NCBI GenBank assembly: GCA_015680685.1
Contig: MNCI01001903.1
Span: forward strand, 172,302 to 236,301
DNA length: 64,000 nucleotides
From: Gnetum montanum
Lineage: Eukaryota; Streptophyta; Gnetopsida; Gnetales; Gnetaceae
Reading direction: 5' to 3'
Shown: positions 48,966 through 58,999 of the stretch, in pieces
How positions within the stretch are numbered: position 1 is the stretch's first letter
Layout of the letters: each line of letters begins with the position of its first letter
The notes under the pieces: model-generated
Told to the model about the DNA's origin: nothing
Seen by the model: only the letters and a program-made list of their open reading frames with translations
Databases searched by the model: none
Translations under genes and position numbers: made by a program

Positions 48966-50880
48966 TTAGAAATATTGGGACCCAGTCATACTTATCCCAT
49001 CAGGGTTCACACACCTAATTATAGTAAGCATAGTGGGGCAATTTATAAGATGTAATTTCTGGATAACGAGTTGACTCACAATGATAATTGGGACTATTAG
49101 ATGGTATGCAAGGATCAGGATGTTGCCCTCCATGGCCATATTCATTGGGCCGTATGGTTGTTGGAGTGTTAATTGGTGGCCCTGATGAAATAACATGAGG
49201 CATTGGGTTTGAAGAGAACGATGCACCAAAGTGTTGGACTTGTGCTGAGTGGGAGGATGCAGTGGCCTTGGAATTGTATTGGCCCTTCCTAGGGTCATTT
49301 CTAAAGAAGGGATGCCTTCGATATTGTTGAGGTCTCTCACTACTGTTGGCAATAGTAGCACAAGTAACGTTCAGGGGTTGTTGCTATGGTGCAGACACCT
49401 TAGGAACAATTGGTGGTGATGTAGAAGAAGGGAAAGGATGAGAATGTTGAAAATTAGGAGAAGTGTAAGGTGCACAAGGCGGTGGTTGTGTTGAGGACAT
49501 GGGATGATAGTATTGAGGAGAATGATAATGCGGTGAGATAGAGTATGTTGGCCTAGTTGGAGAAATAGGATGTTGGACTAGATAGGTATTTGGATTCAGA
49601 TGATATGAAGGGTGTCTCCGGTTTAGGGGTGGTTTCCTCCACGACTGGGATTGTTGCACTGTGATCAAACACAATATCTCTGTATGAACTCTGGATGTAA
49701 CGTGCTTCCCCAATGCTCATATAAATATAACAAGATTGGGCATTGGCCCTTGGGATGATCATACAGGCAGAGGTTGCATTCATTCATATGGTTGGCAGTT
49801 GAGCTCTTACTTTCCTCATCCTTTCTTTCCGAATGTCTAATGATATTTTCTCCTACTTCTTGGGTTGTCAAAACTCTATCTCCAATAATATCAATATATT
49901 CTCCACACATTTTATGCATCCATTCCAACATCTTATTGATCTTTTCCCCGACTTCCTCTAATGATTGTTGCACTAGCAAAGATGGTTCTTCCTCCTTGAT
50001 ATTAATTGATTTCTTCTTTTTGTGATTATGGACCTTTGTTAAATTGAGATTTTGGTCCTGTTGATGTTTTTCAACACTCTCCCATCTAGCTATTTCTCCT
50101 TCTTCTTTTGCTACCCACTTGATAAGCTCTTAGACTTGATGGGTTTGTAGTTTGTATAGTTGACCTTGGGCATACATCCCTAGGGTTGCTCTTATTTCAT
50201 CATGAAGCCCATCAATGATATGATACATTAGCCTTTCCTCGGGGAACTCATGGTCTGGATAGTTGTTTAGCAATGCATAATATCTTTCTAAGGCCATGTA
50301 CAAGGGTTCATGTTGTGCCTTTTTCCACTCTTGGATTTGTTTCCTCAAGGCTGACACTCTTGCGTAGGTTTGATATCTTTCGTTAAAGAGTTCTACCATT
50401 GTTGGCCAATGTCGTATTGAATTTGGTTTTAACGATCTATACCATACTTTTTCTTGGCCAACGAGTGTCATAGGAAAGAGCTTAATTTTTTTCCAACTTT
50501 TATCAATGTTGTTCCATGTGTAGGCATCGTACAAGGCTTGTAAATGTCGTTGCAGATCTAAGCCATAGCCTCCTAAAAAATTGGGGAAGTTGTTTAAATC
50601 AAGCCTGGGTAGACGGCTCTCTTTACGATGCCTACGGGAGATTTGAACAGCCTCTTGTATTTACAGTAAGCTTGTAGTGGCTAGTAGGGGTTCATCGTCA
50701 TCAGGTAAGCTATCCTTTCATGCATTGGAATGACGTTGCTTTCATTTATGTTTATAAGAAACCCCCACCTCAGGTTGTGTACTCCAATCTTCATTGTCAT
50801 ATAGTTCATTGGTTTTCCAATGAACTTCCTCACTAGGTGTGGCATTATTATTATCTTGTAGCAGAGGCATGGTTGTGAAA
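48966..50880 (-). pseudogene. gag: Element C gag
   Basis: From about 50880 downwards there is a short N-terminal part. The Gag core (50534-50130) is open for 134 codons and includes 'WSTMLE'-equivalent 'WPTMVELFNERYQTYARVS', 'LRKQIQEWKKAQHEPLYMAL' and 'HIIDGLHDEIRATLGMYAQG'. After one stop, 49979-49665 carries a helical linker and the knuckle 'CNLCLYDHPKGQCP' (C-x2-C-x3-H-x4-C). A Pro/Tyr/His-rich tail (49713-48966) follows. It is one of the better-preserved coding regions in the window, with only a few stops. Gag packages the element's own RNA, which a pol-less element would need. Confidence 0.85.
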
Positions 50881-50955
50881 TTATGTGTGACTTTATATGT
50901 AACTTTTTATAATTATTTCTTTCTAAAATATATATCGTTAATTCCTTTACAGTGA

Positions 50956-50960
50956 CCTTG
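50956..50960. repeat. Target-site duplication of element B, left copy (CCTTG)
   Basis: It is identical to 58163-58167 after the other LTR of element B. Confidence 0.93.
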
Positions 50961-51936
50961 TGATGAGACGTGATATCACATGCACTGCGATATCGCGTAC
51001 ACAATATCGCGGCCATCGTGATATTGCGTCATCCCCTGTGATATCACGTACGCGATATCATGATCTGTCGCCAATTCTCTAAATAAGAGGCAGCACTCCC
51101 CTCATTTCTCATCCTAGGCTAGAAGTAGTGAAGCTCTAGCAGTTTAGTCACTCCAGAGATAGAATATTTTCCATGTGCCCACAGTAGGAGTCCCCAAGTG
51201 AACGGTTCTTTATTCGAGCAGCTTTGTACCTAAACGCAAGTTATGTACGGCAATAAATACGAGATTTGTGGATAAACCTTGTAGTGCATGGAATAGGTTT
51301 ATTATCTGTTATTTCTTACATGTCATTTATTACATGCATTAGTGCAGCATGAGTACGACTTGGTTACGAGCATTGACAAATGTGTACGGCTAACCAAGGA
51401 ATCGGCTACTCATCGCGATTAGATTCTCTCACCCCTGTCTCCTAGAACGCGGGATGAGTATGACTTGATTACGATCATCTCTGGATGTGTACGACTAGTC
51501 AAGGAATCGGCTGCTCATCATGCTTAGGCTAGTTAGTTGCCTCAGTACGACCACTTCGAGCACATGCGTTACGTGTGGTGATCTCAGTAACGATTAGCGT
51601 TTGGTAGCCATAGTTGCATAGTTCAGGGTGTGTACAGTAAGTGGGAACAGATGCTAACGCTAGTTAATTTAGACTTAAGATATTAGTTAGAGTTAGTTAA
51701 TTTCTCAACCCTTCATCCTTTAGCATAGGAGATAAACCATAAAAGACCAAAAAAATCATATACCTCGGACTTACTTAACCATACACCATGACAACAACAA
51801 GTCTGGGAAGACAATGAATGATTAACCCTAAGTGTTCCATGGGGCGTTTAGGCATTTGGTCTGCGGAGTTCAACCGGATCATGCGTGCTATGCTCATTTC
51901 ATATGGTTGAGTGTAGGGGTACCTCGCCACTCATCA
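50961..51936 (+). repeat. Element B 5' LTR
   Basis: It begins TGATGAGACGTGATATCAC and ends CGCCACTCATCA. Its first 100 bp hold a cluster of GATATC-centred palindromes. The TATA position reads CTCTAAATAA (51077-51086), a change from CTATAAATAA in the 3' LTR. Confidence 0.95.
50970..51060 (+). promoter_or_regulatory. Cluster of GATATC palindromes in the U3 of element B
   Basis: GTGATATCAC at 50970-50979, GCGATATCGC at 50987-50996, GTGATATCAC at 51038-51047 and GCGATATCA at 51052-51060, with ATATCGCGG and GTGATATTG between them. They lie just upstream of the TATA position. The 3' LTR (57209-57296) and the solo LTR (42401-42445) have the same kind of cluster. Confidence 0.6.
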
Positions 51937-51937
51937 T

Positions 51938-51955
51938 TGGCACTGTTGCCAAGGA
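51938..51955 (+). promoter_or_regulatory. Element B primer-binding site (tRNA-Asp type)
   Basis: TGGCACTGTTGCCAAGGA starts 2 bp after the LTR. It differs from the perfect tRNA-Asp complement by four transitions; the AA at positions 14-15 is shared with element C. Confidence 0.86.
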
Positions 51956-52448
51956 CTAGGTGTTTGTGCACCGAATAGAACATAAGGGATATCACTCACA
52001 TCGTTGTGAGCCTTACCAAACCTTCAGGTTAATCAAAAGAAAATTTATATAACAGTGAAATAGCACACCAATCAAAATACCTTCTTCGCATAAGAGCAAC
52101 TCACCACCTAAGGACCACACACAAGACAGTCGATAAGATAAAAAACATAACCAAAACCAACCACGTCCTAAACAATACAAGATAGTTTATACTCATCCTG
52201 ATGAGTATATTCTAGGCTTCACTTTTATCCTCCTTCAAGAAGAATAGCTATGGTGGAGAGACTTTCAAGGTAACATTGTATTACCCCCAGATCGATCAGT
52301 CTCTCGCATGCTTTTCTGTGCCTTGGCAGAGATTGGCATACAAGAATTATTTGCTGAATACGTTGTAGAAGACTCTGACATGAGGGATTATTATCCCACA
52401 GATGCCCAACATATGAGAGACTTGAGGTAGGAGAGTTAACATGCACTT

Positions 52449-54640
52449 TTGAAGGGTAAGGTCCCACACATCCTTAGCGAAATAGGAGATGAGGAACCCC
52501 TTATCACGGGTTCTTTAGCAAAGGATGTTTCCCCTCCTAATGATGGTGAGGAGGATGAGTATCATAACCTACGATCAATGATACATATCCATGGTTATGA
52601 TGCCCATGAACACCAACTGTTCATAGAGGGACCAACCACTCATGCTAAGGACGGGCACTTTGATCATCACCACGATCAGGGCCGTAGTAGCCGAAGAGAA
52701 GGCAAGAAACATCATCATGGTGATGGTTTCCCTTCTTCTTCCCCTTTTTCACATCACTCATCCTCTCGTTCCACATCAGGGCATAGCCACCATGAACATA
52801 AGGGTGAGGATAAAAGTAAGAAAGAAGAAAGACCTCGATGGGAAAGTTGAGAGAAAGGACAAGGGAAAGGACGTAGGGAGAGTAGGAAACAACGCAGACA
52901 TGACAGGCATCATGAAAGAGACGATCATGACGAGCCCCTACTCGCAACCTGAAGTATGCTTGACATAACGGAGGCAGTTAGGATTCCCACAAGGAATTTA
53001 AAGGATAGCCAGATCAAACGATTAGACATGAACAACATCCCACGGTTTGAAGGGGGATACAATGCTGATCCGCAAAATCATTTACAGGCATTCCACGATG
53101 CCTGTGCCTTGCAGAATTTATATAGTGAGTGGCAGAAACTTAAGTTATTCCCAAGGACACTCACTAAATAAGCAGAGAGTTGGTACCTATCCTTAGAGCC
53201 AGAAACCATCAGGAGGTGGAGTACGATGCTAGAACTGTTCAACGAAAAGTATCAAACGTACTCCAAAGTGTCCAATTTGCATAAGCAGATCCAAGGCTGG
53301 AAGTAAGGTACACATGAACCCTTGGATGCTACCATGGCCTGCTATTACACATTGTTACATCGTTGCCCAGGCCATGAGTACACTTAGCGGGATCAACTTC
53401 ATCACATCATGGATGGGCTAAGGAATGAAACTAGAAGAACCCTTGGGACTTATGCTCAAGGGAGACTCTCACAACTTAGAACCCATGAAGTACGTAGCTT
53501 GTTGGAACAAGTAGCAAAAGAAGAAGGTGAGCTATACAAAAGGGAAAGTGCATAAGAGTATAACCGTGATCCCTCCCCTCGAAAGAAGAAAGTGAAATTT
53601 TGTGATGAAGAGGATGAGTCACCAATCGAAGAGTTGGTGAATCGGAAGACTTTGCCAATCCAAAAATTAACAACCGAGGTATCGATGAAAGTAGACCAAA
53701 TATGGGATTCCTTAGACTCAAGAATTGAAATAGTCTTGAAAATTGTAGAACCCCCCCAGGTAGAACAAAGTAGTGACAAAGGTAAGAAAAAGTGGAGAGA
53801 TTTAGGCCCTGCACATAACAAGGGTAAGGAAAAAATCACTAACTCCGATGTGGCTGAGGATTCGGATTCAGATGATGACGGTGGATGTGAGATCTGCCAT
53901 TATGACCATCCTAAGGGATGTTTCCCCATCATCTCACATATATAGGAGTATGGGGTGTATGCACTTAATCCAAGACTCAACCAATGGAAAACACCCCGCA
54001 AGTTACCTTATCCACAAGGTAACCCAAGGTAGTTCTACCAACCCTTAACATATTATCCAAGTGGAACTCCACCACAGCCCATCGGACAGCATCAGTAGTG
54101 GCAATACCCACAGTCATGGGGGATGCCACTGCCAACACAACAGTACCCTTACTAGCAGCCCGATCCTTATGGTTATTATGTGCAGCAGCCGATTTCTCCA
54201 AGTAACTCTATGGGTCACGCAACCCCCAACCATCACTACCAAGTTCGGGAGTACTTCAGAAGGACTCCTTCTCCTCCGGGAGACATCTCACACTCGTTCC
54301 ATCCTCCTAATCCATCTGCACCTCTTCCACCACAAGTAGTCCCCATAACACCTCCTGCTCCAACAATGCAAGGGGAACTTCCTCCTCAATTGTAGTAACG
54401 TCACGCTGCAAGAGCTGTAAATATCCAACCTGCTACTGGTTCTAACAACTATAAAAAGAGAAGACCTTACTTCAAAACCAAAAGCCCAGACAAACTCTAG
54501 CAACAACAAGCGGTTGAGGCCATGTACACTCCTCCATCACCATCTAACACTTCGGAGAACCCTTCAGTACAACAGAGCGTAACACATACAGTTATGTTAA
54601 CACATACGGTTATATTAACGCATACCGTAACCGACTGGAT
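52449..54640 (+). pseudogene. gag: Element B gag
   Basis: The N-terminal part (52449-52848) is open and His/Ser/Lys-rich, probably disordered. The core (52956-53560) includes 'NHLQAFHDACALQNLYSEW', 'WSTMLELFNEKYQTYSKVS' and 'LHHIMDGLRNETRRTLGTYA'. A charged linker (53592-53860) leads to the knuckle 'CEICHYDHPKGCFP' (C-x2-C-x3-H-x3-C). A Pro/Gln/Tyr-rich tail follows to about 54640. A handful of stops (several TAG) and a frame change near 52850-52956 break it. Confidence 0.86.
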
Positions 54641-54699
54641 CAAGGTAGGCCACCTTCCTAGGAAAATAACTGACCCTGGAAGTCCCTTAATCTATTTGT

Positions 54700-55151
54700 A
54701 GATTGTTGAAAATAAACCACACAAGGCTCTTCTTAACTCAGGTTCCATATTCAACTTAATTTCATGACAGATGTATCACGCCTGGAACCTACCCCAACTC
54801 AAGAAGAGCAACATTCAAGTAGAGCTGGCAGAAAAGTCCATCATCATTCCCTTGGGATTGGTGGAGGACATCATCACCACTCTGTGTGGTTGGTCTTATC
54901 TAGCTAATTTTTTGGTGATTGAAGTGTACAAAAATGAAGGGAACTTCCCAATTATAATGGGAAGGGCATGGCTAAGCACAATAGACGCATGCCTTACGAT
55001 CTGTGATCTTTCCTTGGAAATTTCCAAGATCAACATATGTGGAAAGATTGAGAAGAGGAAAGTTCCATGCATCACATACAGTGATTCATTAGGTGATGGC
55101 ATGGAGGGAATGCCTCCATGTAACAGGTGTGCCCAGGAAACATTGAAATAA
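54700..55151 (+). pseudogene. Element B retropepsin-like protease
   Basis: It reads 'KALLNSGSIFNLIS', where the catalytic D-S-G has become N-S-G, then 'LAEKSIIIPLGLVEDIITTL', and 'NFPIIMGRAWLSTIDACL'. The block from 54771 is open for 126 codons. It aligns with element A 15740-16097. The Asp-to-Asn change would abolish catalysis. Confidence 0.84.
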
Positions 55152-55396
55152 AGATGCCTGTATGTAGCAACCACACAACCAGTAGCAGACACCCCGTGGT
55201 TGATAGGTACTAGAAGGAGAAGAAAAATGTGCATGGAACAAACTGAGGAAACCCATGCCAACAACGAAGGCATAGACACATTGGAATATGAGCGTCGCCA
55301 ACTTCCATCCCTCAATCTAAGATCATCAATTGGGAGAAGTTGGGCACTTTTATAAAATTCAAACAGACGCTCATTATTTCGGATCTCTCCCTTACA

Positions 55397-55416
55397 ACTC
55401 AGTCATGGGGGAGATG
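55397..55416 (+). promoter_or_regulatory. Internal polypurine-tract-like sequence, element B
   Basis: ACTCAGTCATGGGGGAGATG closely matches the element's own terminal tract (TTCAGTCATGGGGGTA) and lies where pol would end. Confidence 0.62.
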
Positions 55417-57187
55417 GGCACTTATGCTAATCATATGGGGCCCTCAGTTCTTTTGAGTTTTTTTTACAATGTTTTTGTTTTACACATTTTTTTTTACAAA
55501 TTTCTTTAACTTTTCTACTTTTTTTTTTTACAAATTTCTTTAACTTTTCTCATTTTTTGTTTTACATCATCGTTATACTTTTTCAATTTTTGTGTGTGTG
55601 TGTGTGATCCACCCTGTAAGTTTGTCCCATTATAAGCATTCTTGATGATGGTATGAACTGTTTTCATATTGATTGCTAATATTTGGTTTTTACCTTTAAG
55701 TCACAATGTTAATACTAAGGTATGTTTCTTTTGATATGGCAGGCAATGAGACCACTTCATCCATCCATCCACCAATTTCTATGGTTTCTCTCGGCTTGGA
55801 AATGTACAGTCCCTTTCTAATAAGAACTTTAATGAATCGGTGACTGGGGATTTCTCAAACTAAGGAAGGACTCATGGATTGAAAAGGGTGTGACTTCAAA
55901 GGAACTTGATGCTTTTGTGTTGGTCATCCTCTTGGGTGGTTGAATGTTTCTTCTTGAGTTTTTCTACCGCTCCGATGTTACCCAATTATCGGAAGCTGAG
56001 ACAATAAAAATAAGAAGTCTTTGCATGGTGTGGTTCTCACGCATAAAAACACAAAACTCAAAAAAAAAAACAAAAACCAAGTGAGAATTCAAAGCACACC
56101 CCTTAGATGAATAAACTTGGGCTACAAGCACTGGTTATGGAACCCAAACATGTTCCTTCTAACTAAGGTCCTTCTCGCTTCTCATTCTCTCCTTTGTTTC
56201 ATCGGAATGGTGGTGGCTCTTGGAGTGTGCATTCTTGTCGCCCAAGTGGATGGTTTAACCGAATGCGTTGATGCGAAGTCACTGGATGTTGTTGGTTTGA
56301 GGTCGGAGTTGGAATGAGATTTACCAAGTCACATTAATCATCAAACACACAAGGGGCTATACACCACCTAGTTCTTGGGATTCTATTCCATTTCTCTTCT
56401 CTCCATCCTTCTCTCCATTATTCACCTCATTACCAGTTGTATCATTAGTGTATATATTTTGGTCGATGCATTGTTTTCTTTTTGGTAAATTCTTGTGNNN
56501 NNNNNNNNNNNNNNNNNNNNNNNNNNNNNNNNNNNNNNNNNNNNNNNNNNNNNNNNNNNNNNNNNNNNNNNNNNNNNNNNNNNNNNNNNNNNNNNNNNNN
56601 NNNNNNNNNNNNNNNNNNNNNNNNNNNNNNNNNNNNNNNNNNNNNNNNNNNNNNNNNNNNNNNNNNNNNNNNTTTTTGATTTTCTTCCTAACCCCTACAC
56701 CTTCGGTAGTCATCCTTAATATATTCCCAGATCCATATCAGCCATACCACAACCTAGCCAATGGACCTACACCGAAGCAAGGTATTAATTACATGATGAT
56801 TCATTTATCCTTGCTAATATATGATTGTGTTGTGTGTGTAGATGATGGACATATAACAATGGATTGGATCTGGAGCAAACATTTGGAATAGAGCAGCATT
56901 GAAGCAGCTATGCAAGGAGCAAGATCGATGGCACGCTTACGGATGGACAACGAATGTGCAATCTTGGCATTGGCAGCAGCAACACTTCTTTCTCTCTCTC
57001 TTTCTCTTAGCTGCCAACAAAGGCCTGATGTCATTGTAATAAGGTGTTCACCCTTGTTGTCATGAACACCAGTTTTGTCAAGTCTTGTAATAATGATCCG
57101 CTCACATGTCATCCCATTAGTTCCATTTCCCTCAATAATTCCATACCTACCTGATATTATTGTAAGGAACTCGAGGACAAGTTTTCA
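55417..57187 (+). other. Element B non-coding 3' region with an assembly gap
   Basis: T-rich stretches (55456-55560) and a (TG)n run near 55592-55605 are followed by sequence matching the A spacer (19560-20150). 56498-56672 is a run of 175 N. A CT-rich run lies at 56990-57006. No product was recognised; frames that cross the N run are not meaningful. Confidence 0.7.
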
Positions 57188-57203
57188 TTCAGTCATGGGG
57201 GTA
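57188..57203 (+). promoter_or_regulatory. Element B terminal polypurine tract
   Basis: TTCAGTCATGGGGGTA sits immediately before the 3' LTR. Confidence 0.85.
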
Positions 57204-58162
57204 TGATGAGATGTGATATCGCATGCACCGCGATATCGTGTACGCGATATCACATCGTCCCTTGCGATATTGTGTATGTGATATCGTAGTCTGCCACCAA
57301 TTCTATAAATAAGAGGTGGCACTCCCCTTATTTCTCATCCTAGGCTAGAAGTAGCGAAGCTTTGGCAATTTAGTCACTCCAGAGATAGAATATTTTCCAT
57401 GTGCCCACAGTAGGAGTCCCCAAGTGAATGGTTCTTTATTCGAGCAGCTTTGTACCTGAACGTAAGTTGTGTACAGCAATAAAGATGAGCTTTGTGGATA
57501 AACCTTGTAGTGCATGGAATAGTTTTATTATCTATTATTTCTTACATGTCATTTATTACATGCATTAGCGCGGCATGAGTACGACTTGGTTATGAGCATT
57601 GACGAATGTGTACAACTAACAAAGGAATCGGCTACTCATCGCGATTAGATTCTCTCACCTCTGTCTCCTAGAACGTGGGATGAGTACGACTTGATTACGA
57701 GCATCTTCAGATGTGTATGGCTAGTCAAGGAATCAGATGTTCATCACGCATAGGCTAGTTAGGTGCCTCAGTATGACCACTTCGAGCACGTGCGTTACGT
57801 GTGGTGATCCCAGTAATGATTAGCATTTGGTAGCCACAGTTGCATAGTTCAGGGTGTGTACGGTAAGTGGGAACGAATGCTGACGCTAGTTAATTTAGAC
57901 TTAGGACATTAGTTAGAGTTAGTTAATTTCTCAACCCTTCACCCTTTAGCATAGGAGATAAACCATAAAAGATCAAAAAAATCATATACCTTGGACTTAC
58001 TTAACCATACACCGTGACAATAACAAGTCTAGGAAGACAACGAATGATTAACCCCAAGTGGTCCATGGGGCGTTTAGGCATTTAGTCTGCAGAGTTCGAC
58101 CGGATCGCGCGTGCTATGCTCGTTTCATATGGTTAAGTGTAAGGGTACCTCGCCACTCATTA
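57204..58162 (+). repeat. Element B 3' LTR
   Basis: It begins TGATGAGATGTGATATCGC, has TATA at 57303-57311 (CTATAAATA), and ends CGCCACTCATTA (last CA changed to TA). It is 17 bp shorter than the 5' LTR, mainly in the palindrome cluster. Confidence 0.94.
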
Positions 58163-58199
58163 CCTTGTATGATATAACTAATCTAGATAACTAGCACCA

Positions 58200-58217
58200 T
58201 CCTTGGCAACGGTGCCA
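58200..58217 (-). promoter_or_regulatory. Element C primer-binding site (tRNA-Asp type)
   Basis: On the - strand TGGCACCGTTGCCAAGGA starts just inside the 5' LTR; there are three transitions from the perfect tRNA-Asp complement. Confidence 0.87.
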
Positions 58218-58218
58218 A

Positions 58219-58999
58219 TGATGAGTGGCGAGGTACCCTACACTCAACCATACAAATATAAGCGTTACATGCATGATTTGGTCAAACTCTACAAATGGAC
58301 TAGTTGTGGCATCTAGACAGTTAGCCTTAGGTCGTAGTTCGCTGTCTTCCCACCTGGACTAGTATTAGCTTTGTCACGTATGGTTTAGTCCAAAGTGAGG
58401 TGTATGATGTGTTTCTATGCTAATGCTACTCCTGAGGACAATGAAAAGTAATATTGACTAAGCTAAGACAGAAAGGGTGAGAGAGAATCTAGTTAGCCTA
58501 AGTGCGATGAGCATCTGTTCCTCGATTATCCATACACATCTTGGACTTCGTGCATGAATACAACTGGGATTACCAAGAGCAAATCCTAAGTATGCTATTG
58601 GGTTACCAAGTAGTCACACTTAAATCCTCGTAATCAAGTCGTACTCATTCTGCGTTAATAGGAGTTTAAGGGTGAGAGATATTAACTAAGAAAGAAATAA
58701 ATAACAATTAAATAATTAATTAATTAAACTAAGTGAATGCTGCAATGATGAAGTAATATTGATCTTTATTGCTAGTCATGTGCGTGTCCAAGTACGTCAC
58801 ACTTGAATAAAGGATGTCGTACAATTACATTCACCACACTACGGACATACACTGGGAGGAAAAGGGTTGAGAGGAAAACTACATAAAACTTAACACTAAA
58901 ACTAAGAACTAAAAAACTCCCTATCGAAACTGTCTACCTCTTATTTATAGATGAGGAGATAGGCTATGATATCACGGTTAACCAAATGGTGACTCATCA
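58219..58999 (-). repeat. Element C 5' LTR
   Basis: On the - strand it starts TGATGAGTCACCATTTGG at 58999 and ends CGCCACTCATCA at 58219. TATA (CTATAAATAAG) lies at 58940-58950. It pairs with 43266-44047. Confidence 0.93.

Larger units (their letters stand above)
50961..58162 (+). mobile_element. Element B: gag-protease-only Athila/Tat-like LTR retrotransposon nested in element C
   Basis: The LTRs at 50961-51936 and 57204-58162 are flanked by perfect CCTTG duplications. The primer site is at 51938-51955, gag at 52449-54640, protease at 54700-55151 and the polypurine tract at 57188-57203. RT, RNase H, integrase and ORF3 are absent: soon after the protease the sequence passes directly into the post-pol polypurine-like site. 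It is therefore non-autonomous. It has the best-matching LTR pair of the family and inserted into C, so it is the younger insertion. Confidence 0.94.
43266..58999 (-). mobile_element. Element C: pol-less Athila/Tat-like LTR retrotransposon carrying nested element B
   Basis: The LTRs at 43266-44047 and 58219-58999 (782 and 781 bp) face the - strand and are flanked by perfect ATTAA duplications. The primer site is at 58200-58217 and the polypurine tract at 44048-44063. The internal region, without the 7.2 kb of element B (50961-58162), is about 7 kb. It encodes Gag and a post-pol-type ORF but has no recognisable protease, RT, RNase H or integrase. It must have moved using enzymes from a relative such as element A. 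B sits 37 bp inside the primer site, in the leader. Confidence 0.92.

Noticed and set aside
53456-53839. Two antisense open frames of over 110 codons opposite gag of element B
   Set aside because: They are shadows of a charged, open gag linker and show no domain.
56448-56891. Open frames across 56498-56672
   Set aside because: The run is N; the reading frame through it has no meaning.
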